A stretch of 64,000 nt of DNA from Bidens hawaiensis (GCA_021521415.1 JAIQDT010000027.1:3743001-3807000), one strand, 5' to 3'. Positions 34,001 through 45,600 are shown, counted from the first letter of the stretch. The notes: generated from the letters alone by a model not told the origin. Numbers and translations are program-made.

Positions 34001-34092
34001 ATCATAAGGGCATGTCATTGAAACCTGTGGCAACTTTGGATGAGTCAGGGTCACCCAGTGTAACTATGGACTGGGTACCAAAGTCTAACTAA
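31035..34092 (+). pseudogene. gag: gag of copy C
   Basis: ATG 31035 is chosen because the first residues match copy B and the UBN2-type domain follows (KFRFEKYVKMK, MALSPEIALGF, LWEALIEVYEGNE). The first zinc knuckle is CCHCHEPGHFAREC near 32300; a coiled coil spans 32520-32900; VPPPYNDNYTGLPLTKEQEEK follows near 33020; the second knuckle is CFSCRTPGHIAKNC near 33575. Gag ends WVPKSN and TAA 34090-34092. Stops interrupt it at 31443, near 31887, 32142 and 32352, plus frameshifts near 32400, 32900 and 33400. Where copy B can be compared, two of these stops replace Gln or Glu codons. The two-knuckle, coiled-coil layout is shared with D. Confidence 0.88.
32603..32611 (+). promoter_or_regulatory. 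Candidate 5' splice site inside gag (copy C)
   Basis: GAG|GTGAGT is a full donor consensus at the codon boundary Glu | Val (32605|32606), in the protein context SSSEVS. It sits between the first zinc knuckle and the coiled coil. Joined to the acceptor at 34109 it removes 1504 bases and reads into pol in phase 0. Confidence 0.65.
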
Positions 34093-34109
34093 TCTCGCAC
34101 ATCATGCAG
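34089..34109 (+). promoter_or_regulatory. Candidate branch point and 3' splice site before pol (copy C)
   Basis: CTAATC (34089-34094), overlapping the gag stop, is followed by TCATGCAG ending at 34109 and then GAACAA, the first pol codons. Spacing and sequence match copies A and D. An ATG (34104) happens to lie just before the junction here but is not present in A or D. Confidence 0.6.
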
Positions 34110-34598
34110 GAACAACTATGGAGGAATATCATCAGACCTTGGTATGTTGATAGTGGCTGTTCCAGGAACATGACAGGAGATATTTCCCACCTACATGACA
34201 TTCAAATCTTTAATGGTGGGTATGTGTCCTTTGCGGGAGGAAAAAAAGGGAAGATCACACAAAAGGGTACTGTAAGTAACGGTGTTTTAAATTTCAAAAA
34301 TGTGAATTTTGTTCCAGAGTTGAAGCACAGTTTACTGAGCGTGTCACAAATCTGTGATAAAGGGTTTTCAACTCACTTTACTAAAAAAGAGTGTTTGATT
34401 TTGAAACCTAGTATACCAGAAGACCGGATTCTTGTTCGATCACAAAGAAAATATAATGCTTATGTGATCGACATGAACAAAAATGTTCCTGATGAAATAA
34501 CTTGCTTGCTTTCAAAAGTATTAAAACATAATGCAATGATTTGGCATCGTCATCTTGGTCAAGCAAATATGAAAAACCTGAACCGTCTTGCTAAATGA
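34110..34598 (+). pseudogene. pol: pol of copy C: protease and start of GAG-pre-integrase
   Basis: The protease motif WYVDSGCSRNMTGD is present, followed by GGYVSFAGGKKGKI and LKHSLLSVSQICDKGF. The integrase finger begins with IWHRHLGQANMKNLNRLAK, then TGA stops the frame at 34596-34598. The Cys pair downstream appears as CVAYALSK, with only one Cys of the pair, as in copy B. Confidence 0.88.
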
Positions 34599-35367
34599 TT
34601 AGGTACGTGAATTACCTGTTAAAGATTTTGTTACTATTGAAAAGTGTGTGGCTTATGCTTTGAGTAAACATCATCGGAAAACTCATAAGCCAAAATTGAC
34701 TAATACCATTTCATTAGTTTTTCAATTGCTTCATATGGATCTCTTTAGTCCGGTTCATGTATTAAGTCTTTCTCGCAGCTCTTATTGTCTCGTTATTATC
34801 GATGACTACTCACATTTTAATTAGGTATTTTTCTTGTCAAATAAGAGTGAAACTGCAGAACTAATCAAGAGATTCTTAGTACTTATGGAGAATCAGCTTA
34901 ACCTGAAGTTGAAGGGCATTCATTGCGACAACTGAACGGAAATCAAGAATGCCTTGTTGAATCGTTTTTGTTCAGAGAGAGGGGTGCTTCATCTGAACAA
35001 CTCAGCTCCCACACCGCAACAAAATGGTGTGGCTGAAAGGAGAAATAATACGCTTATCGAGGCGGCAAGGACCATGTTTTGTTACTCTAAATTGCCATTA
35101 TTTTTATGGGTTGAAGTTATCAATACGGCGTGCTATGTTCATAATCAAGTGATAATCAACAAGTCTCAAATGAAAACTCCATATGAGATTGTCTATGGTC
35201 ATAAGCCCACCGTTGCACATTTCAGGGCATTTGGTTGCCCATATACTCTACTGAATCTTGATTCAACTCCGAAATTTGGGGCCAAAGCAGATGACTGTTA
35301 CTCCGTCTGTTATGCTGGTCCAACTGCCTACAGAGTATATAATAAGTCAACCAAGCAGATTCTGTAG
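34599..35367 (+). pseudogene. pol: pol of copy C: integrase core
   Basis: The first Asp (LHMDLF), second Asp (CDN) and catalytic Glu (QNGVAERRN, near 35035) are all encoded. The Gly after CDN is replaced by TGA (near 34933), and TAG interrupts the DYSxFxW motif near 34823. The C-terminal part (TPYEIVYGHKPTVAHF, FGCPYTLLN) runs to TAG 35365-35367. All lesions are point changes. Confidence 0.87.
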
Positions 35368-37291
35368 TCATATGATGTTCGTTGGTTGGAAGAAAACGAG
35401 ACCGATGCTTGTGTCGGTCCTGACTAGTTATTCGATTACAATAAACTTTTCAAACCTTTCAATGTGCTTCCGGTCACCAGCTCAGACATCTCGGGTGATG
35501 CTACCATAGACACTGAGAAAGATGAACAGCATGTGGTGTCTCATATATATCCAGTTCTGGATGATGATTTGATAGAACCACTCGATGTTACTCCATCCAT
35601 GCCAGTCAATCAATCAGAAAAGGTTACTGCAACATTGTCTTCACTAACTTCATCACAAAATACCTCAACAGTTGAGGGGGAGAGTTCTATTCGTCAAATT
35701 TTCGGGAGCACTCTATTTCCCGATATCATTCCTAATGAATACGTTGCCAGCACTTCGTACCAACACAGTACGGCGACTTCTGGATGGAAAAATCCTCTCA
35801 CTGAAGTTGATGAGAATTTATCAAACCTATCTCCTACCGGTGTTGTTCCCGAGCAACCGATTCCAACAAGAACTCATCGAAATCATCCAATAGAGAATGT
35901 CATAGGTCCTCTTGAAACAGACGTGTCCACCAGAAGTAAGACTAGACACATAAACAGTTGTCTATTCTCTTGTTTTATCTCTTAGATTGAGCCAATGTCG
36001 GTGGAAATGGCTCTTCAAGAACCAAGTTGGGTAGATGCCACGCATTAAGAGTTAAATCAGTTTGATAAATTGAAGTCTGGAGATTGTTTGAATTAACGGA
36101 AGGAAATAACGCGCATGATACGAGATGGGTCTTCCGAAATAAGCAAGATGACTCGGGAGTTATTGTTAGAAACAAGGCACGGTTGGTAGTTCGGGGTTTT
36201 CGTCAGGATGAGGGTTAGATTACACTGAAGTCTATGCTCCCGTAGCTAGACTTGAGGCGATCAGGAGTTTCTGGCTTATGCGTCATACATGGTTTCACAG
36301 TATATCATATGGAAGTTAAAACCGTGTTTCTGTACGACGAGGATAAAGAAGAGATTTACGTGGATCAGCCACCGGATTTTGTGGACTCCAAGAATCCCTA
36401 TCACGTTTACATGTTAGACAAAGCGTTGTACGGGCTTCATCAGGCTCCTCGGGCATGGTATGCTACACTGATTGCTCATCTTCTTGGTCATGGTTATAAA
36501 CGGGGAACCATTGATCAAACTCTGTTCCTCAAAATTGTCGGGAAGGATTTGATTCTGGTTCAAATCTATGTGGATGACGTCATTTTTGGATCCACTAGTG
36601 CTGAGTTGTGTACAGAATTTGAAGAAGTAGTGAAGAAAAGATTTGAGATGAGCTCGTTGGGAGAAATGACAACGTTTCTAGGGTTGCACGTTCGGCAGAG
36701 CTCGACGAGAATTTTGCTACATCAAGGGAAATACGTTGTAGATATGCTTGCAAAATTTGAGTTTCAGGATTCCAAAAGTGCTACCACTTCTATGGCGGAG
36801 AGACCACTTCTGACATCTGATACGGAAGGGAGTCCAGTAGATCTAACGTACTATCAACCGATGGCCGGATCCCTGATGTATCTCACCGCTGGTCGTCATG
36901 ACATCATGTTCGTTGTCTGCCAGTGTGCTCGCTTCCAGGCTAACCCTAAACTCTCTCATTTAACTGTTGTTAAACGTATTTTTAGATATCCGAAGAGGCA
37001 ACCAAAGTTAGGTCTTTGGTATCCCAAAAACTCAAATTTTGATCTATATTCCTTTGCTGATAGCAATTATGGTGGAGATGACACTGACAGGAAATCCACA
37101 TCTGCCGGTTGCCAGTTTTTTGGCGATCGTCTTATCTCATGGCAATGCAAGAAACAACAAACAGTGTCCACGTCAACCGCCGAGGCTGAATATGTTGTTG
37201 TATCAGCTTGCTGCTCATAGGTTATCTGGATGCAAAACCAACTTCTAGATTAGGTTTGGAATTTCTTGACACCCCTATCTTTGGTTATAAT
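35368..37291 (+). pseudogene. pol: pol of copy C: linker, RT and first part of RNase H
   Basis: The linker (35464-35985) matches copy B. The RT resumes at 36252 after frame changes. Where other copies have MDVKSAFL, this copy has MEVKTVFL: the first catalytic Asp is Glu. YVDD is intact near 36569. RNase H shows FADSNYGG in place of TDSDYGG, then RKSTSAGC and EAEYVV. TAG stops the frame at 37218-37220, and a solo LTR enters at 37297. Polymerase activity is unlikely. Confidence 0.88.
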
Positions 37292-37296
37292 GATGT

Positions 37297-38235
37297 TGAT
37301 GTGAAAAACATAGTCTATAAAAAAACCTAACATAACCTAGACACTCTACTTTTAAATTTATAAACCTAGACTCTTCTAATGCAAGACCACTAGACAGGCA
37401 AGTGTACCTATCGACTGTAGTAAAGCATAATGAAGTCCGGATGTCGAACCCAAATGACACTAGCGACGAATAAACTAGACTCTGACTAATAACTTAAATA
37501 AATTGATTTTATTGATTTTTGTCTTTTTTTTATTATTAAATATTATATAATATAAAATAAATAATAATTAATCTACTATAGTAAGCTAGATCATCTCCCG
37601 GTCTCACCAACAATACCTAAGAACCCTAAATATCATGTAAAGCTCAACGGTTTATTGGCTCTAATCACCTCCCGATCTCACCTTATCTAACTATGCTAAG
37701 GTACCCAAAGACTAAATTACCTCCCGGTCTCTCTAATCACAGAACACTTTACGGCGTAAAGGGGTATTTTCAATGAATTCGGTTATAATTCGGATCTGTA
37801 AGAATCTAAAGATGTCTAGGGTAACTCACTCCTATGCAATCACTACCCAAACCCGTAAAAGACCAAAACAGACAACACTTAATTACCTCCCGGTCTCTCA
37901 AGTGATAGAATATAAGGTATCTCTAAACTCTCAATTACCGTTCCTATGGAATAAGTCGACTATAAACCATAAACTAGTTGTAAACACACAGTAAACAACC
38001 TAATATGCATCCATACATGAAAGACATTCACAAAAACGCATATGGAGAAATAAATTGATCATAAATTAACACCAAATACGCATATGCATCACAACCAAAT
38101 ACAATAAAAACATTACCAAAGCATGAACTAATCAATAATAATTCTAGAACCAAAAATAAAACTAGTCTACAAAGTATTTATCCAAACTCAGGCAGTCTAA
38201 TAATTTATCCAATCATAATTACGAATGAAACAAAG

Positions 38236-38302
<67 letters not shown>

Positions 38303-39136
38303 CAGTTTATTGAATAATATAATATATGAGACCTGCAATCTTGATGGTTGCTTCTTTAATTCTTGTTATTTGCTTGTTGCTTTGTTCCACACACCAAACG
38401 CACCAAAGGGGCAGCCCCCAATCAGCCGTTCTATGGGGTAGACCCCCTTTCTGACCTGTGTCTGACTTTGATTGACGACTGCCTTCCAATAATATTATTG
38501 CCGACCTAAATCCCTTTTTAATCAAAAATATTTTCGGTTGTAGGCTTCTGATTTCTTTTGGGCTCTTGGACTTAACTCCATATATCAAATATATCAAATA
38601 TTAGAGGAGTAAGGAGCATTTCGTTTTGCTTCTTTTCTTTTGTAACGTGTGGACCCCACTAACTATAATAACATATCTTTTTCGTGTTTAGTTTTCTTAT
38701 TTCTCCTGTGGATGATCCACGAGCTCGTTAATTCCTTATGCCACTCTTTCTATTATTACATATGTGTTCAAGCTCTAGCACTACAAAATAAGAACTCGTT
38801 ACTATTATGCTTCATTCATTAATATAACCTCACATTAAAGTAAGATCAATTTTATTTTTAAAAACATGTGACCATGCTACATTGAACAAGATGATTATAT
38901 ATAATCAACATAAAATAAAGTTATTATCATATAAATACTTGGTTAGACAATTCACTCGCAGGACTCAAGTTTAATAAAAGTACTCCGTTTTAGCTCGTAT
39001 TCTCTTAGAGCCTTAAAAACCCACATATGAACCAACTAAGAATAATATTCAATAAAAACCAATTTAAAACAACTCAAAAGTGCTTAAAGGTGTTGGAAAT
39101 ATTTATATAATAGTATGTATACTTTAGACCATATCA
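37297..39136 (-). mobile_element. Solo LTR (1840 bp) inside RNase H of copy C
   Basis: RNase H breaks off inside the DNDxT motif and resumes after the insert. GATGT is found at 37292-37296 and 39137-39141, a perfect 5-bp TSD. The insert starts TGATGTG and ends CATATCA, an imperfect terminal inverted repeat with TG...CA ends. It has no coding region. Strings such as GACCGGGAGGTGAT, on the minus strand, also occur in the plus-strand insert at 25393-27020, so minus-strand orientation and kinship are inferred. An AT microsatellite lies at 38239-38300. Confidence 0.88.
38239..38300. repeat. AT microsatellite (about 31 units)
   Basis: An uninterrupted AT run within the solo LTR. The length in the assembly may be inexact, as for any long dinucleotide run. 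Confidence 0.97.
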
Positions 39137-39358
39137 GATGTTACCATTGCAATTGTTAAGAATCCGGTTCAACACTCTAAAACCAAGCACATCGATATTA
39201 AAATTCATTTTATTCGCGACTATTACGACCGAAAATTAATTCATCTTGAACAAGTTCACACTGATAATAATGTGGCGGACCTATTTACAAAACCAGTCGG
39301 AACAGCCAAATTTAATGTGCTTGTGAGTTTACTTAAAATGCTTTGCTTTGAGGATTGA
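39137..39358 (+). pseudogene. pol: pol of copy C: end of RNase H
   Basis: After the solo LTR the frame resumes with VTIAIVKNPVQHSKTKHIDIK, then VADLFTKPVG, the usual end of copia RNase H, and stops at TGA 39356-39358. It includes the His-Ser-Lys-Thr-Lys-His signature found in all the copies that keep this region. It proves that the solo LTR entered an already complete gene. Confidence 0.9.
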
Positions 39359-39529
39359 GTTTTTTTGAGAATAAATTTGTACATATTTGTAAATTTGCAC
39401 AAATTCAGGGGGAGAAAATTTAAAAAAAAATCAAAAAGAGTGAGTGTGTGTGTGTGTGTGTTTATTATTAATAAATTATTATTTGATTGTGTTTTTCAAG
39501 ATTCACTATCTCTTAAAATTTTGTCTGTT

Positions 39530-40620
39530 ACTCAAGTTTGAAGAACATATACTTGTATATGTTTGGTCCGGTGATCTACTCGTAGATTCACAGGATAGCC
39601 ATTTATCTAAAGGCTGAATGCATCTGGGGCGATTGTGATGTGTTTTCGTGTTTTTAATTATTTCACTTAAAATTATGTCGGTAATTCCAAGTTGGAGTGA
39701 CACGTATTCTCATATGTGTTTGGTCCTGTTAACCACTAGTGGTCATACGAGATAGACATTAACCTGAAAATTGAAGAGTGACCGGGGTGACTGAGTTCTT
39801 AACATGTGTGTCTTCTGTAACCCTCTGGGAAATGATATGACCATTCAGTTAAAAGTTTTGTTTAAGCCTCAAAATATTTTTAAATTAAAATTGATCCAAC
39901 CTTTGGAAAATGATAGAAAAATTGTTTTTGTGTGCCTAACGGGTGAAGTTATTAAGCTTAAAAAGCTCTAGAACAGTCATTGATCTGTATGGTGGCTTTC
40001 CATGATGCGTAAAAGTAGAAGATATATAAACTAAATATGTTGAACTTACTGTGGAGAGTCATTTTGAAGAAATGTGCATGTCTCCATATACATCTCTCTG
40101 AATGATAAGCAGAAAAATAATTACCCAGTCATACACGAGCCCGTTATTGTCTTGATCACCATAATTATTGTGCTATCTTACTGTAGTGATCCAGATTCGG
40201 GACTTACGGATACTTGTTATTTAAAAAAAATTATTAAGTAGTTAAGTATGTATATAACTTGTGTTGTTATCTTTCAATAAGCTTAAAGCTAAAAGTTATA
40301 TAGCTTTCTAAAAGAATTGATCAAGCACAAGGGGATTGGAGTCAAATTGGGGTGATCAAATATGCTTTGAAAATAATTAGGAGGCATCACAGGTCCATAA
40401 GTGATGTCCATCTAAGCTATATGCCTAACTGAACCTAATCCATATCACTAATGCGATGAATATCATGCTAAGTCTGTTATACCTGACGTAAACCTATTTC
40501 TTTATGTCATAATAACGCTAAACATGAATCCTTGTGAAATTGCCTTAATCAATAAGATTCCATGTTCGGATCTTTTCTTGAAGGCGGAAATTTTATCAAA
40601 AACTGAAATTTGATCCCAAT
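39530..40620 (+). other. Conserved non-coding block after pol (copy C)
   Basis: It aligns with 8470-9620 in A and 58140-59320 in D without any shared reading frame. TATGTTTGGTCC (about 39557), AATGATAAGCAGAAAA to CATACAC (40101-40136), GAGGCATCAC, ATGTCATAATAACGCT and CTGAAATTTGATCC are the clearest anchors. A short GT repeat lies just before it at 39447-39461. It lies between the pol stop and the ORF3 splice acceptor. Confidence 0.75.
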
Positions 40621-41360
40621 ATTTTGCAAAATTCAAGAAGACTGGTGTTTCGTGTTATTTTTGTTTATTTTTATCTTTTTCATTGTTGTTTTTATCTCGA
40701 AATTACTCTCCTCGAAACATGCGTTCAAATTGGGTTTTCTTTAAAGTGGTTGAACTCCTTTGGGCCATGGTCTTGTTTACTATTTTTATAAAAACATAAC
40801 TTTGGGCTTCATGTTTCTTTGGGCTCGTCTGGTTGGATTTTATTTTGGTCCTCATGGGTTCTCGGCCCAACATTCTGCTGACTGGGCTAGTTTTACTGGG
40901 TTTTTGTGGGTTCTCGGCCCATGATGTTTGGGGTATAAATGGATTCTTAACCTCAATTATTGCTATTATTTTCAAAATCAATTGATATCATCATATCAGT
41001 CTCTCTCTCACAAGCCATCTAGTCGAAAAACCCTTTCTTGCTAGACTAATCACACTATGTTTCTATTGGTGTTCGTTTTTGATTGATTCCCAGGTAATGA
41101 ACACAAGCTCAAATTGATTGTTTTTTGTGAGACCTAATAAGCCGTGTTCTCATGGATTGATGGATAGATGGATCTCGTAGATGATCGTGGGGTTATGGAC
41201 TGTTAATTCTTTGATTCAAACAACGATTGGAACAAGTTAGGGTTAAATATCAGTGGTTCAAGAGTTTTGTTGCAGGTCAAATGGCGATTTCGGTCCTCTT
41301 GGAGAAGATGGCACCAATCCCAATGGAGAATCCAGAGGGTTTTTCTGGTCTCAGTTTGTC

Positions 41361-41530
41361 TGACCGAAAACCCTTGGTCTATCAAGGGTTCTCGGTTGAC
41401 TTTTGTTGACCGAGATCCCTTGTCCCTGACGGAGAACACATGTTCTTGGTATAACTGGACAGATAACATGCCCCATTGACCGAGAACTCTCCTTTTTGAC
41501 TTTATGTGGACCGAAAAACCTGTCTTGGAC
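41361..41530 (+). repeat. Pre-ORF3 motif field of copy C with a hairpin
   Basis: GACCGAAAACCCTTGG (about 41362-41377) pairs with CAAGGGTTCTCGGTT (about 41383-41397), forming a long hairpin with a loop of a few bases. Further GACCGAGA and GACCGAAAA copies follow to 41530. The motif is the same as in the leader. No coding region is supported here; frames on both strands are repeat artefacts. Confidence 0.75.
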
Positions 41531-41668
41531 CGAAAACCACTAAAACCCATTATTATTTTACATTTATGGTCCATCTAATATGGTTCTGTACCAAATTAGT
41601 CCTTAATGTTCTATAAATTAAAACTGTGTCCTTAAATTTATGAATATCATTCAAGCTACGTGAATGCT

Positions 41669-41695
41669 TACTAACTTGACTCGTTTGTTGCAGAA
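41669..41695 (+). promoter_or_regulatory. Candidate branch point and 3' splice site before ORF3 (copy C)
   Basis: TACTAAC (41669-41675) is a textbook branch point. The acceptor GTTTGTTGCAG ends 18 bases later at 41693, and the ORF3 ATG starts at 41696. The 23 bases from CTAAC to CAG match copy D at 21 positions, with identical spacing to the ATG. This strongly suggests a spliced mRNA for ORF3. Confidence 0.7.
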
Positions 41696-44216
41696 ATGGC
41701 TAATCAAGCTCCTTTAAAGTTCGTTGACACCCATAATATAGTTGGATATTTGTTTGATCCCACTCCAGCACACAAGGAGTTCAAGTCCATGATCGTTGGC
41801 CTCAATACTTGCAGGATTTCTCACGCTTTACGAGAAAATCCTGTCATCTGCAAGAAAATGATCACGGACTTCTGGAATAATGCCTCGATCAACCAAAGAG
41901 GACCAGGTGGAGTTGTTTGTATAGACTCCAAGGTGCAAAAGAAGCCGGTCGTCATCACAGAGGCCATCATATGGGAGGTTCTCTTATTTGGGGATCTACC
42001 TGATTACCCAACAGAATACACGACTGCTGCCGTTTCCGAGGTTCTTACAATAATGGGCTACGAGGGATCCTATCCTTCAGCGATTAAGAAGCTATTCCAC
42101 CCGTACTGGAGATTACTGAAACACACATTCTTTACGTATGTGTCGGGACGAAAGGGAGGTTCCGATGAGATTAGCCACACGCAGAAGTCGGCTGTGGTTG
42201 CTCTGATAATGGATTGGAATTACAACTATTCCAAGTTTGTTCTCGATGAGATGATGAGCAATCTGAATAGAAAGAAGAAAGAGATGTATCTTATGTATCC
42301 ATAGTTTATCTTTGATTCACCCTACACTGACCTCGTTAGATCTGTTGAGACACTGGATATGAAGTTGATGGGACCCAACACCTTTGGGTTGATGAAACAA
42401 TCAAGAAAAGGGGCTAAAGTTGTCTACCAGGGTCTTCACAAACTGGTTGAATTTGGTCAGTTTGCTGAAACAGAGACTGTACCGGTTACAGCTCAAGTTG
42501 CTAAAGAGCATGTGGCCCCAGCTTAAAGGCGCTCTGCTGCACTTGAGATCAGTTCTGATGATGAAGATGAAAAGATAGTACACCGTGAAACAGTTAGTGC
42601 TCCGACTACTGAGCAGCTAAAAGATTTTGAGATTTTTAAAGAATTACTACAGTCTACTGCCTTGAAGCCTCCTCAAGCATTCACTGTGATTGAAGATGAT
42701 GATGTTCCTGAGGAACCAGCCGCCGATCTCATTCCACGTAAACGAAGAAAGAAAGATCCGAGACCTGGCGTGCTGATTTATGAGACTACACCAACAACAA
42801 CAAGCCAACAGCAACAACATCACCATGAGTAGAACATTCCCGAGACTCATGTTGACCCGAGTCCATCCGTTGCTAAGCCTCAAACTCAAGAACAAATTTT
42901 TTATGACATTGCTCGTGAGTTTGATTTTGAGGCCGACATTCCACATACTAATGAGACCTATATTCCACATATTGATGCTCCCTCTGGATCATCTGACCCA
43001 ATCAATTAGGGTCAGACAAGTTCTTATCCCTCAGAGAATCTTGCTCAGATTCTCGCCATGCAAGAAACTTATTTGCAAAAAAAGGAAATGGGGTTGTTCT
43101 TGAAGATGCTCACGTTGATGTACAAGCTCTACAACGTCGAGTTTTTGAACTCGAATAGGACTCAGTTGTCAAAAACATCCGTATTCAAGAACTTGAAGCG
43201 AGTAACACTGATAAAGATTTGAAGATTGAAGAGCTTCAGTCTTGTATGGGAGAATTAACAGCTATATATCTAGACCTCCAAAAAAAACTTGTTCAAAAGT
43301 TTGGAGATGAATTCAAGAGCAGTGATGATGTAATTTCAAAGACACCCGATGTGAATCAAGTTCCAGTGGTCGTCCAATTACCAATATAGATGAATCTGAG
43401 ACGCTGGAACAATATATATCTGCTCCTCCAATGAAAAAAGAGAAATCGGATCACATTCAGAAAAGGCTCCTCGTAATGAAGAATTCTAATCAAAACGTTG
43501 AATCGTCCGACCATCCAGATAGGTTCATTGTCACCTTTCCAAAGGGATTTTCTGAAAAATAGGGTGATCGTTATGGAATCATATCTTGGGGATTTGATGC
43601 TGAGAAGAATATGTGGTGGATTAAACGATGGTCTGGGAACACCGAGTACTACAAGAAGATAAAAGACTTTGGATCTTGGACAAAGGTGGACCATAGTGAC
43701 CTGATCAATGCTCCATTCCATAACCCAACTAATGATGAGAGAGGTAGTGACTTCTAGAACTTCCTGAGGAGCCAAGTTGATAAAGTATTTCTGAACATGA
43801 CAACTGCAGAATCATTTTCGAAGAAGGCTAAGGGGGTTAGGGATCCACAGACAGGAAAGACCATGGTAAACATTATGTGGCCTGCCACAAATAAGACTAC
43901 TCATATTCTTGTGCCTAAAGCCATTCCAGATGGTACCCTGGATAACATGAGGTTCTGGATGTATGACTGTGAGACTGCCACCGTTGTTATACGTTTACAG
44001 AAGGGCAAGGGGCAGTTCAGATTCGTTGATCCAAGAGACTTGCTTATGTTTGGGGAAAGAGATATCAAGACCCTTAACACTTTTCAAATAATAGCTGACC
44101 CATTTTTTGAAGCGACTTCAAAGGAATTCACAAGTATGGAAACTTCCATCCTCATAACTAAATTTTGGGTAGGTGGTTTGAAGGATGCTGACAATGACTA
44201 CATGGAGCACAATTAA
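41696..44216 (+). pseudogene. ORF3 (env-position protein) of copy C
   Basis: ATG 41696 follows the acceptor by two bases. The first 200 residues form a globular-looking domain with FWNNASI, VVITEAIIWEVLLFGDLP, MGYEG, PYWRLLKHTFF and SAVVALIMDWNYNYSKFVLDEM; copy D has matching landmarks. TAG stops it at 42302-42304. The middle is acidic and basic by turns and broken by stops. The C-terminal domain is open from 43797 to 44216 with FWMYDCETATVV and FVDPRDLLMFGERDIKTL. No signal peptide, membrane segment or cleavage site is seen. From memory, similar proteins are common in Asteraceae predictions. Function is unknown. Confidence 0.75.
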
Positions 44217-44231
44217 AGAATGAAGCTAAAA

Positions 44232-44245
44232 ACCAAGGGGGAGAT
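44232..44245 (+). other. Polypurine tract of copy C
   Basis: ACCAAGGGGGAGAT directly precedes the 3' LTR. A similar CAGGGGGAGAAAA occurs right after the pol stop at about 39407-39418, and GAGGGGGAGAG at about 35675. Confidence 0.85.
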
Positions 44246-44622
44246 TGTTGGGTCCTTACTTGGTGGTTTGTACTTAGTTGGTCATAGTATTGGGTTTTGT
44301 ATGTAAAACGAGATCCTTTATGGATCTCGGTGGGCTTTGGGCTAGATATTGGGCTTATGTGTTAGCTACCATATGTATAGAACATGTTGTATGGGGTTTA
44401 GGTTCGGTTGTTAGTTTTGTTGTATTGGCCGTCTAGTATTGTTAGACGATTTGTGTAAGCAAAGTGCTTAAACACCCGACGTTAATAAGAACGTGTGTTT
44501 GAAGCATTACTTGGTGTTCTTCGTGTTCTTGTTATTTATTCTTGAATCATCTTGTGTTGGATTTCCGCACCAACATCAAGATCAGTTGATATCATATTGA
44601 AAGATCCTCCACGGGACTTACA
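44246..44622 (+). repeat. 3' LTR of copy C
   Basis: It starts TGTTGGGTCC after the purine tract and ends ACTTACA. It is the same length as the 5' LTR with a little over twenty substitutions and two small compensating indels. Confidence 0.93.
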
Positions 44623-44627
44623 AGATC

Positions 44628-44852
44628 ACTATGAATTGATTGATCAATTAATCTATTGTAGCTCAAAAGAATCGTGTTTATACAACTGTGTTTTGCACAA
44701 ATTCAGATATATGAAGTCTCGAACATGCATATCAACTTGGTTCATCAAACTTCTTAAATGGTTTCGAACATGGGTCATTCATTAGGGTTGAACCCGACCC
44801 GAACCGAAAGTTAACCAAATTGGACTTAAAATCATGTTCAAGCTAGTTTACA
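44628..44852 (+). repeat. 3' LTR of copy E, right part
   Basis: This continues the E LTR after copy C. It ends GTTTACA, like the TACA ends of the B, C and D LTRs. TTTAG (44853-44857) would be the TSD copy at the junction with A2. No 5' LTR of E is available for comparison, so the end is inferred. I see no gene. Confidence 0.5.
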
Positions 44853-44855
44853 TTT

Positions 44856-45600
44856 AGTTAGCAACATGCCTTTCATTCAAGTTGAAACAGAATTTGCCAA
44901 CATCTTTGTAGTTCTTGTTGTAACCCTCTTGTTTGATAAAATATTTAAAACACTTATCAACTTTTGGTTGATTTATTCATTCTTCCCCTTGTTTTTGATA
45001 TTTTATCAAATTTTCTAAAAGCATGTTCTTTGTCATATTTAAAGATGTTTCATTTTTGGTTGACCAAATAACAACAGGCTCGTGTATGACTGGGTAATCA
45101 CTTTTCTGCCATATCATTCGGAGAGATTTATCTTGAGACATGCAAAGACTGCATCTCCACATAAAGATTAGCATATTCATTATGTTTATATCACCTTAGA
45201 TTTTACATTATCATGGGAAAGCAACCATACATGTTAATGACTATACTAAGGTCTTTTTAGCCTATTAATTCCATATGATCAGCTAAGTAGTCAATGTACT
45301 ATCATTTCCCATTAAATACAGTTTAATATTCAATCACCCCAATATCTCTTCATTGTTAGGTTAATGGCTATCCTGTTTGACCAAAGTGGTCAACAGGACC
45401 AAACATACATGTGAATATATGTCCTTTCAAAGTCAGAGCTATTGACATAGTTTTAAGTGAAGGAATAAGAAACAAGTCATAATTGCCCCAAATGCATTCA
45501 ATTTTCAGGTCAATGGCTATCCTTTGAATCTATAGAGATTTAAGGACCAAACATACACAAGTGCATGTCCTTCCAACTGGGAAAATGACAAACTTTTCAG
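44856..45600 (-). other. Conserved non-coding block (copy A2, 5' part of the block)
   Basis: This is the reverse complement of about 8470-9220 of copy A. The core (AATGATATGGCAGAAAA to CATACAC on the minus strand) lies at 45118-45082. The part that would lead on to ORF3 is missing because the copy is cut at 44853. Confidence 0.8.

Larger units (their letters stand above)
30165..44622 (+). mobile_element. Copia copy C, complete LTRs, nested in the E LTR
   Basis: Both LTRs are 377 bp (30165-30541 and 44246-44622), start TGTTGGG and end TTACA. The flanks are AGATT (30160-30164) and AGATC (44623-44627), a TSD with one transition. I count a little over twenty substitutions between the LTRs, about 6 percent, so this is an older insertion than D. 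The order is LTR, primer site, leader, gag, pol, conserved non-coding block, motif field, ORF3, purine tract, LTR. A solo LTR splits the RNase H part. All reading frames carry stops or frameshifts. Confidence 0.93.
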
